Below are positions 25,005-33,717 of a stretch of DNA of 64,000 nucleotides, piece after piece. The notes beneath the pieces were generated by a model. That model saw only the letters and a program-made list of their open reading frames with translations. It ran no database searches and was not told the origin of the DNA. How positions within the stretch are numbered: position 1 is the first letter of the stretch; each line of letters begins with the position of its first letter. Both the position numbers and the translations under genes were made by a program. Source of the DNA: an uncultured Paracoccaceae bacterium. Its GTDB lineage: Bacteria > Pseudomonadota > Alphaproteobacteria > Rhodobacterales > Rhodobacteraceae. The DNA lies in NCBI GenBank assembly GCA_951812305.1, contig CATOSB010000008.1:186001-250000 (forward strand), given 5' to 3'.

Positions 25005-25672
25005 CAGATATCGAAACCCTTGATGCGCTTTTGCGCCGCCGCCATTCCTGCCGCGCCTTTCTGCCTGATCCGGTGCCGGAGGCGAAGCTCACGCAAATTC
25101 TGGAAACCGCGCAGCTTGTGCCAAGCTGGTGCAATGCACAACCCTGGCAGGTTACGCTTACGATGCCACAAGAAACGGACGGCTTGCGCGATGCGTTGTT
25201 TAAGCATGCCTCCAAGGCCGCGCATCATAGTGACATACCTTTCCCGGCCGCATATACCGGAGCCTACAAGGAACGCCGCAGCACCTGTGGCTGGGCCCTT
25301 TATGACGCGGTTGGTGTCCAGAAGGGCGACCGCAATGGCTCAGCCAAACAGATGATGGAGAATTTCCGTCTGTTCGCTGCCCCGCATCTGGCGCTGATCA
25401 CGACGGAGGCTGATCTGGGGCCTTACGGTGTTCTTGATTGCGGTGCGTATGTCACTGCGTTCACGCTTGCCGCCGAGGCGCTGGGCGTTGCGTCCATCCC
25501 TCAGGCTGCACTGGCGGGGTATTCGCCATTCTTGCGGGATTGGTTCGATCTGCCCGAAAACCGTCAGATCGTTTGTGGCATTTCCTTCGGCTATCGCGAC
25601 GAAACGCACCCGGCCAACCAGTTCCGCACCGAACGCGCCGGTCTAGAAGACGTCGTTACGTACAAAGTCTAA
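25001..25672 (+). CDS. Nitroreductase family protein
   Basis: The 223-residue protein is an FMN-dependent NAD(P)H oxidoreductase. It has the family's N-terminal RRHSCRAFLPDPVPEAKLTQILE with the flavin-binding arginines, then APSWCN-like VPSWCNAQPWQVTL, and the late GAYVTAFTLAAEALGVASIPQAAL followed by CGISFGYRDETHPANQFRTER, which closes the flavin site. The ATG overlaps the preceding stop (ATGA), so it is translationally coupled to the zinc-ribbon gene. The electron acceptor is unknown. It is followed directly by a dispersed repeat that an IS4-type element has split. Confidence 0.9.
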   Translation: MTDIETLDALLRRRHSCRAFLPDPVPEAKLTQILETAQLVPSWCNAQPWQVTLTMPQETDGLRDALFKHASKAAHHSDIPFPAAYTGAYKERRSTCGWALYDAVGVQKGDRNGSAKQMMENFRLFAAPHLALITTEADLGPYGVLDCGAYVTAFTLAAEALGVASIPQAALAGYSPFLRDWFDLPENRQIVCGISFGYRDETHPANQFRTERAGLEDVVTYKV

Positions 25673-25734
25673 TCTTCTTCTTGGTCCAAAATACGGCAGG
25701 GGGAGCGCGAGGGGGACAGCGTCCCCCTCGCATC

Positions 25735-26924
25735 CTTACCACCCTTCAAAATTTCCGGATCTGATTTGACGTTTGTCTGATCTGTGTGATTCAAGGAGTC
25801 TCCACTGCTGATATTGGAGGCTGGTTTGTTGGGAAATGTTTGTTTTTCAGAGCTTTATTCGAAGGTTGAGGCGGATTTTCAGGACCGCTTGCTCGGGTAT
25901 CACAAGTCGCGCCGGGAGGGATTGTGCATCATAGCAAGCGTGATTTTGAACACGCGCAGCGTCAATCTGATGGAAAATGCGGCTGCTCTGCCCCGCGATA
26001 TCGGCTCTGTGGACCACCGCTATCAATACATTTCGCGGGTTCTGGGCAATCCTCACATCGATACTGATGAGATCATGCAGGCCTATGTTGGTGAAATTTT
26101 CCGCCGCCAGTGTGAGGCCGGAGAAACGATTGTGGTGGCCCTTGATCAAAGCAAGCTCAACGAAGGGCATGAGGTTTTGATGTTATCGGTGCGGATGCGG
26201 GATCGGGCCCTCCCGGTCGCCTGGCGTGTACGCCAGACCAAAGGGCCGATTGGATGGCGCGTGCAACATGAGCTTTTGGAAGCAGTCCGCCCATGGCTCC
26301 CGGCGGATGCGCGTGTGTTGCTGGCGGGAGATCGGTTTTATGGAACCGCCCGATTGGTCGCATGGTGCCAGGAGGCTGGATGGGACTACCGGCTGCGCAT
26401 GAAGGGAAATATCACACTGCAACATCAGGGTGGCGAGATGATGACGCGCGAAATTGCCCAACTGATGCCCGAAGGGCTTGTAAACGCTGAGCTTTACGGA
26501 ACGGGCGTCTTTAGCAACATTGGAGTGCTTCACGAAGAGGGGCACAAAGAGCCTTGGATTATTGCCATGAATGCAGCACCGTCCGAGTACAAGGTGCTCG
26601 ATTATGGAATGCGTTGGGGAATTGAAGCCATGTTCTCCGACTTCAAAACCCGGGGCTTTGAAATTACTCAAAGCCAGATCAAAAAGCCGGATCGATTGGC
26701 CCGCCTCATTTTGGTGCTGGCAATCGCCATGTACTGGGCTGTTTCAACCGGAGCAAACGAAGAGCACCACGTCGCAATACGCGGCGAAAAAAGGGGATTC
26801 GAAAAGCCCGAAGGTCCTTATGCTCTCTCTTCAAGACAGGCCTTCGTGCTATCCGACGATGCCTCGCAGGTTATGCCAAAATCCCCAAGCTCTGGGATGT
26901 CTGGCTAAATTGAAGGGTGGTAAG
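25735..26924 (+). mobile_element. IS4-type insertion sequence, copy A (1190 bp)
   Basis: Inverted ends CTTACCACCCTTCAA and TTGAAGGGTGGTAAG are perfect over 15 bp. The 10-bp target duplication is ccctcgcatc (25725-25734 and 26925-26934). The site is in repeat B, so no gene is hit. Confidence 0.92.
25814..26908 (+). CDS. IS4 family transposase, copy A
   Basis: The 364-residue protein carries a DDE_Tnp_1-type domain: D in VVALDQSKLN, D in LLAGDRFYG and E in the YREK signature YGMRWGIEAMFSDFK (Tyr, Arg, Glu and Lys at the expected spacings), which is diagnostic for the IS4 group. No ATG fits the N-terminus; the frame opens with a TTG at 25814. It is identical in translation to copy B. Confidence 0.9.
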   Translation: MEAGLLGNVCFSELYSKVEADFQDRLLGYHKSRREGLCIIASVILNTRSVNLMENAAALPRDIGSVDHRYQYISRVLGNPHIDTDEIMQAYVGEIFRRQCEAGETIVVALDQSKLNEGHEVLMLSVRMRDRALPVAWRVRQTKGPIGWRVQHELLEAVRPWLPADARVLLAGDRFYGTARLVAWCQEAGWDYRLRMKGNITLQHQGGEMMTREIAQLMPEGLVNAELYGTGVFSNIGVLHEEGHKEPWIIAMNAAPSEYKVLDYGMRWGIEAMFSDFKTRGFEITQSQIKKPDRLARLILVLAIAMYWAVSTGANEEHHVAIRGEKRGFEKPEGPYALSSRQAFVLSDDASQVMPKSPSSGMSG

Positions 26925-27060
26925 CCCTCGCATCAGTCGGATTGGCAAAGCCAATTCGAAACCGCTATAGCATGTTGCGTCACAATGCCGTCACGGACAC
27001 CATTGCTAGCGCTAACATCAACAGCTAAAAGACCCGAAATCTGAAAATGAGCGGCTCAAA

Positions 27061-27981
27061 ATGATCCTTTGCTGCGGCGAAAGCCTGATCGATATGCTCC
27101 CCCGGGACACCACCGCCGGAGAGGCCGCGTTTGCGCCCTATGCGGGCGGTGCGGTGTTCAACACGGCCATCGCGCTTGGTCGCCTGGGTGCGCCATCGGG
27201 GTTTCTTTCGGGGATATCCACCGACCTGTTCGGCGAGGTGCTGATCGAAGCGTTGAGCGCGTCAAAAGTGCACAGCGGCTTTGCCATCCGCTCTGACCGG
27301 CCCACGACCCTGGCCTTCGTCAAGCTGGTGGACGGGCAGGCCTCCTATGCCTTTTATGATGAAAATACCGCGGGTCGGATGATCACGCCGGAGGATTTGC
27401 CAGAGCTGGGTGATGGTATTTCGGCGCTGTTTTTTGGCGGCATCAGCCTTGTGTCAGAGCCTTGTGCAAAAACATACGAGACGCTGATGCTGCGCGAGGC
27501 AAGTAGTCGCGTCAACATGATCGACCCGAACGTCCGGCCCGGTTTCATCACCGATGAGGCAGCATATCGCGCAAGAATTGAACGGATGCTGGCGGCGGCA
27601 GATATCGTGAAACTGTCCGATGAGGATCTTGCCTGGTTTTCTGGCGATAAAGACCCGCGAGAGTTTGCCCTCGGCCTTCTGCAAAACGGCCCGAGCCTGA
27701 TCTGTATCACCGAAGGATCCAGTGGCGCGCGCGGGATCACGCGCGATATCGAGGTGTTTGCCCCCGCAACCAAGGTTGAAGTGGTCGATACCGTGGGCGC
27801 AGGAGATACGTTCAACGCCGGCGTTTTGGCCTCGCTGCACGAAGCTGGGGTGCTGACCAAACAGGGGATTCGAGGCCTCGGCAAAGAAGCTTTATTCAAC
27901 GCATTGGCGCTGGGCACAGGCGCGGCTGCGATCACTGTCAGCCGGGCAGGCGCCAACCCGCCGTGGAAGGGCGAGTTTTGA
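27061..27981 (+). CDS. PfkB family carbohydrate kinase (fructokinase-like)
   Basis: The 306-residue protein phosphorylates a sugar or related compound with ATP. It starts ILCCGESLIDMLPRDT, has the first PfkB signature GGAVFNTAIALGRLGAPSGFLSGI, and the second DTVGAGDTFNAGVLASL with the catalytic Asp near residue 250. The SxGP-type fructokinase features AFYDENTAGR are present. The ATG overlaps no other gene; the stop overlaps the dtd start (TTGA), so the two genes were one operon. The kinase is bracketed by the two IS4-type copies but these are independent insertions. Confidence 0.9.
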   Translation: MILCCGESLIDMLPRDTTAGEAAFAPYAGGAVFNTAIALGRLGAPSGFLSGISTDLFGEVLIEALSASKVHSGFAIRSDRPTTLAFVKLVDGQASYAFYDENTAGRMITPEDLPELGDGISALFFGGISLVSEPCAKTYETLMLREASSRVNMIDPNVRPGFITDEAAYRARIERMLAAADIVKLSDEDLAWFSGDKDPREFALGLLQNGPSLICITEGSSGARGITRDIEVFAPATKVEVVDTVGAGDTFNAGVLASLHEAGVLTKQGIRGLGKEALFNALALGTGAAAITVSRAGANPPWKGEF

Positions 27982-28153
27982 GGGCGCTCATCCAGCGGGT
28001 CAGCGAGGCGAGCGTCACAATTGACGATACCATCATCGGGGAAATCGGCAGTGGCATGTTAATTTTGGTCTGCGCCATGCAGGGTGACAGCGATGCGGGC
28101 GCGGACAAACTTGCCTCCAAGATATCCAAATTGCGCATTTTTCCCGATGAAGC

Positions 28154-29343
28154 CTTACCACCCTTCAAAATTTCCGGATCTGATTTGACGTTTGTCTGAT
28201 CTGTGTGATTCAAGGAGTCTCCACTGCTGATATTGGAGGCTGGTTTGTTGGGAAATGTTTGTTTTTCAGAGCTTTATTCGAAGGTTGAGGCGGATTTTCA
28301 GGACCGCTTGCTCGGGTATCACAAGTCGCGCCGGGAGGGATTGTGCATCATAGCAAGCGTGATTTTGAACACGCGCAGCGTCAATCTGATGGAAAATGCG
28401 GCTGCTCTGCCCCGCGATATCGGCTCTGTGGACCACCGCTATCAATACATTTCGCGGGTTCTGGGCAATCCTCACATCGATACTGATGAGATCATGCAGG
28501 CCTATGTTGGTGAAATTTTCCGCCGCCAGTGTGAGGCCGGAGAAACGATTGTGGTGGCCCTTGATCAAAGCAAGCTCAACGAAGGGCATGAGGTTTTGAT
28601 GTTATCGGTGCGGATGCGGGATCGGGCCCTCCCGGTCGCCTGGCGTGTACGCCAGACCAAAGGGCCGATTGGATGGCGCGTGCAACATGAGCTTTTGGAA
28701 GCAGTCCGCCCATGGCTCCCGGCGGATGCGCGTGTGTTGCTGGCGGGAGATCGGTTTTATGGAACCGCCCGATTGGTCGCATGGTGCCAGGAGGCTGGAT
28801 GGGACTACCGGCTGCGCATGAAGGGAAATATCACACTGCAACATCAGGGTGGCGAGATGATGACGCGCGAAATTGCCCAACTGATGCCCGAAGGGCTTGT
28901 AAACGCTGAGCTTTACGGAACGGGCGTCTTTAGCAACATTGGAGTGCTTCACGAAGAGGGGCACAAAGAGCCTTGGATTATTGCCATGAATGCAGCACCG
29001 TCCGAGTACAAGGTGCTCGATTATGGAATGCGTTGGGGAATTGAAGCCATGTTCTCCGACTTCAAAACCCGGGGCTTTGAAATTACTCAAAGCCAGATCA
29101 AAAAGCCGGATCGATTGGCCCGCCTCATTTTGGTGCTGGCAATCGCCATGTACTGGGCTGTTTCAACCGGAGCAAACGAAGAGCACCACGTCGCAATACG
29201 CGGCGAAAAAAGGGGATTCGAAAAGCCCGAAGGTCCTTATGCTCTCTCTTCAAGACAGGCCTTCGTGCTATCCGACGATGCCTCGCAGGTTATGCCAAAA
29301 TCCCCAAGCTCTGGGATGTCTGGCTAAATTGAAGGGTGGTAAG
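28154..29343 (+). mobile_element. IS4-type insertion sequence, copy B (1190 bp)
   Basis: The same 15-bp ends as copy A. The target duplication is cgatgaagc, 9 bp (28145-28153 and 29344-29352), one base shorter than at copy A. Copies A and B are in the same orientation, 2419 bases apart. Confidence 0.92.
28233..29327 (+). CDS. IS4 family transposase, copy B
   Basis: Identical in translation to copy A, including the YREK signature and a TTG start at 28233. Confidence 0.9.
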   Translation: MEAGLLGNVCFSELYSKVEADFQDRLLGYHKSRREGLCIIASVILNTRSVNLMENAAALPRDIGSVDHRYQYISRVLGNPHIDTDEIMQAYVGEIFRRQCEAGETIVVALDQSKLNEGHEVLMLSVRMRDRALPVAWRVRQTKGPIGWRVQHELLEAVRPWLPADARVLLAGDRFYGTARLVAWCQEAGWDYRLRMKGNITLQHQGGEMMTREIAQLMPEGLVNAELYGTGVFSNIGVLHEEGHKEPWIIAMNAAPSEYKVLDYGMRWGIEAMFSDFKTRGFEITQSQIKKPDRLARLILVLAIAMYWAVSTGANEEHHVAIRGEKRGFEKPEGPYALSSRQAFVLSDDASQVMPKSPSSGMSG

Positions 29344-29654
29344 CGATGAAGCAGGGAAGATGAACCGCTCTTTGGCAGATACCGGCGGTGCAGCGCTGGT
29401 GGTCAGCCAGTTCACGCTTGCCGCGGATACGTCACGGGGCAACCGACCGGGGTTCTCTGCGGCGGCGGTGCCAGTTGAAGGTGCCCGGCTTTACGAGCAT
29501 TTTGCCGCGCAGTTGCAAAAATTGGGCATCCCCACTGAAACCGGGCAATTCGGGGCCGACATGAAGGTACGGCTTTTAAACGACGGACCGGTTACCATCT
29601 GGATGGATACAAACGACTAGGCAAATTTAAGTGGCTTTGAGAAACCCCGATTTG

Positions 29655-29714
29655 GCCTGAGGCGGACTCCGAGATGTTTTTCCCATGCGCGGATTCAAAT
29701 CGCAGGCACCGCGC
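29655..29714 (+). repeat. Dispersed hairpin repeat A, partial copy 4
   Basis: GCCTGAGGCGGAC and, further on, GCGCGGATTCAAATCGCAGG and CACCGCGC match the left flank of copy 1 (GCCTGAAGCGGAC, GCGCGGAATCAAGCCGCAGG, CGCCGCGC). The hairpin arms are missing. It lies in a 219-base gap after dtd; I see nothing else there. Confidence 0.5.
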
Positions 29715-29839
29715 AAACGACAACGCACCCCAACGCAGCGGCGAATTGGCTGAGCACGGCGGCAGTCGCGAACGGCTCTACAGCTTTGGCAGGGATTAAC
29801 TACGTCACACTTGCGTTTGATCGCCGCCGCGCGCCCGCG

Positions 29840-31180
29840 TTACGAGCCTTCGGATAACTGCGCGGCAAGCCGGTTCTGCTCTTCGACTACGGTTCCCAAT
29901 TCGATGGTCGTCATCTGCCCGTCGCGCACCACCTGTCGCCCCTCGACAAACAAATCGCGCACCCTGTTTGGCCCAGCCAATAACAATGCCGCCGGGTCCC
30001 AGGACCCCGCAGCCTCGACACCGGACACATCCCAGATTGCGATATCCGCGCGACAGCCTATGGCGATCTGGCCACATTCCGGGCGTCCCAAAACCTCTGC
30101 GCCACCACGCGTCGCGATCTCCAAAGCTTCCCGTGGGCTCATTGCGTCCGCCCCGGACGCGACACGCTGAAGCAACATCGCCTGTCGCGCTTCTGCCACA
30201 AGATTTCCAATGTCGTTAGACGCAGACCCGTCGACGCCCAGCGCCACTTTTACACCGGCGTCCCGCATCGCCCTGATCGGCGCAATCCCGGACCCAAGAC
30301 GGCAATTGGAACATGGGCAATGCGCGACGCCGGTGCCGGAACGCGCGAACAAATCAATCTCAATTCCGTCCAATTTTACGCAATGAGCGTGCCAGACATC
30401 ATCGCCAGTCCAGCCAAGCTCTTCGGCATATTGCCCCGGGCGGCAGCCGAATTTTTCCTCGGAATAGCTTATGTCCTCGTCATTTTCCGCCAGATGTGTG
30501 TGCTGCATCACGCCCTTTTCGCGCGCCAGAATGGCAGCATCGCGCATCAATTCGCGCGACACGGAAAACGGCGAACAGGGCGCGATGCCGACGCGCACCA
30601 TCGCGCCCACGCTGGAATCGTGGAACGAATCCACGACGCGGATGCAATCTTCCAGAATATCCGCTTCCCGCTCGACCAGCGAATCGGGCGGCAAGCCGCC
30701 ATCGGATTCGCCAATCGACATCGCCCCGCGCGTGGGATGAAACCGCAAACCAACGTTCGCGGCGGCTTCGATAGTGTCATCCAGCCGCGACCCGTTCGGA
30801 TAAAGATACAAGTGGTCTGATGTCATCGTGCAGCCCGACAATGCCAGTTCCGCCAATCCAACCTCGGCGGATACGCGCATTTCATCGGGCCCAAACCGCG
30901 CCCAGATTGGATAGAGCGTTTGCAGCCAGCCAAACAGCAAAGCGTTTTGCGCATCCGGCACCGCGCGGGTCAGAGTTTGGTAAAGATGGTGATGCGTATT
31001 CACCAGCCCCGGCGTGACCACCGCGCCATTGGCCAGAACAGTTTCACCGTCTGACCGCAACGCCTCGCCGATTTCGGCTATCACGCCATCGCGTATCCGA
31101 ATATCCGCGCCCCGCAACTCGCGGCGATCATCATCCATCGTGACGATGTAATCGGCATTTTTAATCAGGGTTTCCGGCAT
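29840..31180 (-). CDS. 8-oxoguanine deaminase-like amidohydrolase
   Basis: The 446-residue protein belongs to the metal-dependent amidohydrolases. Metal ligands are seen in GLVNTHHHLYQTLTRAVPD, HTHLAEND and GVDGSASND. The close match of the NTHHHLYQTLTR segment and the length fit the 8-oxoguanine deaminase group, which hydrolyses 8-oxoguanine to urate; the atrazine/hydroxyatrazine hydrolases are relatives and cannot be excluded by eye. It is followed by a HisN-type phosphatase gene upstream on the same strand, with one base between them, so the two are cotranscribed. No marker of the purine pathway is next to it. Confidence 0.8.
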   Translation of the reverse strand: MPETLIKNADYIVTMDDDRRELRGADIRIRDGVIAEIGEALRSDGETVLANGAVVTPGLVNTHHHLYQTLTRAVPDAQNALLFGWLQTLYPIWARFGPDEMRVSAEVGLAELALSGCTMTSDHLYLYPNGSRLDDTIEAAANVGLRFHPTRGAMSIGESDGGLPPDSLVEREADILEDCIRVVDSFHDSSVGAMVRVGIAPCSPFSVSRELMRDAAILAREKGVMQHTHLAENDEDISYSEEKFGCRPGQYAEELGWTGDDVWHAHCVKLDGIEIDLFARSGTGVAHCPCSNCRLGSGIAPIRAMRDAGVKVALGVDGSASNDIGNLVAEARQAMLLQRVASGADAMSPREALEIATRGGAEVLGRPECGQIAIGCRADIAIWDVSGVEAAGSWDPAALLLAGPNRVRDLFVEGRQVVRDGQMTTIELGTVVEEQNRLAAQLSEGS

Positions 31181-31181
31181 T

Positions 31182-31982
31182 TTACCCGCCCAACAGCTTC
31201 AGCGCGACCGCATGCAGATCCCGATCACCTGCCGCGATCACATTGCCACCGTTATGGACGGGATTTCCCCGCCAATCGGTTACAACGCCGCCAGCGGCCT
31301 CGATAACTGCAATCGGGGCCTGAATGTCATAGGATTGCAGACGTGCCTCTATCACCAGATCAATCTGACCCGCCGCCAAAAGCGCATAGGCATAGCAATC
31401 CATGCCATATCTGGTGAGCTTGCAATTCTGCGCGACGCCGTGAAACGCATCGCGTTCCCCATTGGAACCGACCTCGGGAAACGTCGTGAAGATGACCGCC
31501 TCGGACAGTTGGCCACACTGGCGCGTCGCCAGTTGCAATTGCCCGCTGGGGCCAGCAACTTCCGCGGTACCAAGCCCGCCGATAAATCGCTCCCGAATAT
31601 ATGGCTGGTCGATCACACCCAAAACCGGGCCAGACTCCGGCCCGACCGCAATCAAAACGCCCCATGTCGGTGTGCCGGCAATAAACCCGCGCGTGCCGTC
31701 AATCGGGTCAAGCACCCAGGTCAGTCCGCTGTCGCCTTCGGAGTTGCCGTATTCTTCGCCAACAATCCCATCTTGCGGTCGGCGGCGTTGCAACACGTCC
31801 CGCATTGCCCGCTCTGCCGCCCGATCTGCGACGGTTACGGGGTCAAAGCCGGACTCGGCCTTGTTATCCGTGGTTAGTGTCTGGCTTCGAAAGTGGGGAA
31901 GAATGGCTTCGCGCGCCGCGTCCGCCATTTCATGCGCGGTCCCAATCAAGGCACCACGCAATTCTGTATCAATCGTCACCAT
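31182..31982 (-). CDS. hisN: Inositol monophosphatase-family phosphatase, probably histidinol-phosphatase HisN
   Basis: The 266-residue protein shows the magnesium sites of the IMPase superfamily: GEEYGNSEGDSGL, WVLDPIDGTRGFIAGTPTWG and the C-terminal YDIQAPIAVIEAAGGVVTDWRG. The spacing and the segment RQCGQLSEAVIFTTFP are nearest to the HisN type, which removes phosphate from histidinol phosphate; roseobacters use this protein rather than a HisB-fused one. This fits the absence of a phosphatase domain in the HisB at 59536. Its operon partner is the deaminase. An inositol phosphatase role is the alternative. Confidence 0.7.
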   Translation of the reverse strand: MVTIDTELRGALIGTAHEMADAAREAILPHFRSQTLTTDNKAESGFDPVTVADRAAERAMRDVLQRRRPQDGIVGEEYGNSEGDSGLTWVLDPIDGTRGFIAGTPTWGVLIAVGPESGPVLGVIDQPYIRERFIGGLGTAEVAGPSGQLQLATRQCGQLSEAVIFTTFPEVGSNGERDAFHGVAQNCKLTRYGMDCYAYALLAAGQIDLVIEARLQSYDIQAPIAVIEAAGGVVTDWRGNPVHNGGNVIAAGDRDLHAVALKLLGG

Positions 31983-32046
31983 CAGCCCGCCAATCCAATA
32001 CGCCTAGTCTGGCGTATTGGCAGGAAGCCCTCCGGTCAAGATGTGC

Positions 32047-32418
32047 TCAAGCAGCGTCTTCGCTGATTGCGCGTGCCAGGTCGAACAGGCGGCGGCGCTG
32101 CGTTTCCGGAATCTGATAGTATGACCGCACCAGTTCCAGCGCTTCTTTATCCGCCAGAAGATCACTGGGAGCGTTTTCACCGGACTGAATTTCGATCTGG
32201 TCAGAAATTCCTTCAAAGAAGAAACTCACTGGAACATCCAATGCTTCAGCGATATCCCAAAGGCGCGACGCGCTGATCCGGTTCATGCCCGTCTCGTATT
32301 TTTGAATCTGTTGAAACTTGATCCCAACCTTGCCCGCCAGCTGCTGCTGGGTCATGCCAACCATCCACCGACGGTGACGAACCCGCTTTCCGACGTGTAC
32401 ATCCACAGGATGCTTCAT
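32047..32418 (-). CDS. XRE family transcriptional regulator
   Basis: The 123-residue protein has an N-terminal Cro/C1 helix-turn-helix: VGKRVRHRRWMVGMTQQQLAGKVGIKFQQIQKYETGMNRIS, residues 10-50, and a C-terminal tail with SYYQIPETQRRRLFDLARAI. Similar small XRE proteins are widespread in Rhizobiales and Rhodobacterales. The start at 32418 is preferred over the GTG nine bases upstream because GGAG then has proper spacing. The gene is divergent from the quinone reductase gene across an AT-rich 309-base region, where a perfect palindrome at 32482-32501 could be its own operator. It is probably a general stress or cell-cycle regulator; its targets are unknown. Confidence 0.88.
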   Translation of the reverse strand: MKHPVDVHVGKRVRHRRWMVGMTQQQLAGKVGIKFQQIQKYETGMNRISASRLWDIAEALDVPVSFFFEGISDQIEIQSGENAPSDLLADKEALELVRSYYQIPETQRRRLFDLARAISEDAA

Positions 32419-32481
32419 TCCTTCCACTCCTTACAACTCATGAAGGTACAACCAGAAACCATGTTGAGGTCGATTTGCTCA

Positions 32482-32501
32482 ACCTGTCCTTTTAGACAGG
32501 T
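32482..32501. promoter_or_regulatory. Palindrome in the regulator promoter region, possible operator
   Basis: ACCTGTC at 32482-32488 and GACAGGT at 32495-32501 are a perfect 7-bp inverted repeat with a six-base spacer. It lies 64 bases before the XRE start. The rest of the 32419-32727 gap is AT-rich, with no gene seen. Confidence 0.4.
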
Positions 32502-32727
32502 GCCGGTATCTTTTTGATTTTTAGGTAAAAATCTCGTTAACCATTTTACATTTAATGCATTTTCGGGCTTTTTTGGTCTTGCAACACAGGGTTGAATGAA
32601 TTTTCGGGCAAGAATCTCTGAAAGTATATTAATACTTTACCTAGCGTAACACTATCCCGTTTAGCGTGTATTTCGCTTCCGCAAAATCTGGATTGCAGAA
32701 GCGCCACGCGCTTCTTAAACCGAACCA

Positions 32728-33717
32728 ATGAAAGCATTCCATATCAATGAGTATGGCGCAACCCCGGCCTTGGTGGATGTTGACATTCCAAAGCCTGGAC
32801 CTGGCGAGGTTCAAGTCCGGATCGCCGCATGTGCGTTGAATTTTGCCGATCTGTTGATGATCAAAGGTCAGTATCAGGAACGGCCCGAGCCACCGGTGAC
32901 TCTTGGCATGGAACTCGCCGGTATTGTTCAGGCCGTGGGGGCGAACGTTTCCGGATTTCACGCAGGCATGCGGGTCGCGGTTTATTCCGGTCAGGGTGGC
33001 CTGGCAGAATTTGGCACCTTTCCTGCCGCCCGATGTGTCATCCTGTCGAACGCAATTCCGTTTGATCACGCCGCCGGATTGCTTATCGCCTATGGCACAA
33101 GTCATCTGGCATTAAAACGCCGCGCACGTTTGCAGGCGGGTGAAACCCTTCTTGTTCTTGGGGCCGCGGGTGGCGTTGGCCTGACGGCGGTTGAGATCGG
33201 CAAACAGTTGGGCGCCAAAGTCATCGCCGTCGCGCGCGGCGCAGAAAAACTGGAGGTCGCCAAAAGGGCCGGGGCCAGGCATCTGATTGACAGTGAAAGC
33301 GGTGACTTGCGCGATGAGGTCAAAGCGTTCGGCGGCGCGGATGTGGTTTATGAACCTGTCGGTGGCGACCTTTTTCGCACCGCGCTTCGTTGCGTCCGGC
33401 CAGAAGGGCGCATTCTGACAATCGGGTTTGCCAGTGGTGACATCCCGCAGATCCCCGCCAACCATCTTTTGGTGAAGAATGTGGATGTGATCGGTTTGAA
33501 TTTCGGCGGTTATCTCGATTTCAACCCCGCGGCTTTGACCGAAAGCATCGCGGAGATTCTGGAATGGTATGCCGAAGGCGCCATCAAGCCGCATGTCAGC
33601 CACCGATTCCCGCTGGAACATGCAACAGAGGCGCTCGAAACCCTGCGCGCCCGGAAATCGACCGGGAAGATCATTGTCGAGATGGGGCAGGCGCCGGGAA
33701 AGCGACTAGGACAGTGA
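32728..33717 (+). CDS. Quinone oxidoreductase (zeta-crystallin-type MDR)
   Basis: The 329-residue protein is an NADPH-dependent medium-chain reductase. It has GMELAGIVQAVGANVSGFHAG, the Rossmann motif LVLGAAGGVGLTAVEIGKQLGAKVI near residue 140 and the NADPH-site segment RGAEKLEVAKRAGA. No zinc ligands are seen, as in zeta-crystallin and quinone oxidoreductases. Quinones or alpha,beta-unsaturated carbonyls are the usual substrates. It starts with ATG at 32728, and its 3' end overlaps the convergent monooxygenase gene by 12 bases. The promoter lies in the AT-rich region shared with the regulator. Confidence 0.9.
   Translation: MKAFHINEYGATPALVDVDIPKPGPGEVQVRIAACALNFADLLMIKGQYQERPEPPVTLGMELAGIVQAVGANVSGFHAGMRVAVYSGQGGLAEFGTFPAARCVILSNAIPFDHAAGLLIAYGTSHLALKRRARLQAGETLLVLGAAGGVGLTAVEIGKQLGAKVIAVARGAEKLEVAKRAGARHLIDSESGDLRDEVKAFGGADVVYEPVGGDLFRTALRCVRPEGRILTIGFASGDIPQIPANHLLVKNVDVIGLNFGGYLDFNPAALTESIAEILEWYAEGAIKPHVSHRFPLEHATEALETLRARKSTGKIIVEMGQAPGKRLGQ

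Larger units (their letters stand above)
25673..26960 (-). repeat. Dispersed double-hairpin repeat B, copy 2, split by IS4-type element
   Basis: 25673-25734 and 26935-26960 are the two halves of one reverse-orientation repeat. Read on the minus strand and without the IS and one duplicate, it gives TTCGAATTGGCTTTGCCAAT, CCGACTGATGCGAGGGGGAC, GTCCCCCTCGCGCTCCCCC and the tail GTATTTTGGACCAAGAAGA. Confidence 0.75.
27978..29620 (+). pseudogene. dtd: D-aminoacyl-tRNA deacylase, split by IS4-type element
   Basis: 27978-28153 joined to 29353-29620 restores one frame of 148 codons. The N-terminal part begins with a TTG start (RALIQRVSEASVTID); the C-terminal part has the conserved VSQFTLAADTSRGNRPGFS and the GP loop NDGPVTIWMDTND. 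The enzyme removes D-amino acids mischarged on tRNA. The IS enters after FPDEA, before the catalytic SQFTL, so both fragments are non-functional. An ORF of 94 codons from 29336 starting inside the IS end could express the C-terminal half only. Confidence 0.93.

Noticed and set aside
25735..29343. Composite transposon formed by the two IS4-type copies around the PfkB gene.
   Set aside because: Each copy has its own different target duplication (ccctcgcatc and cgatgaagc), so they inserted separately.
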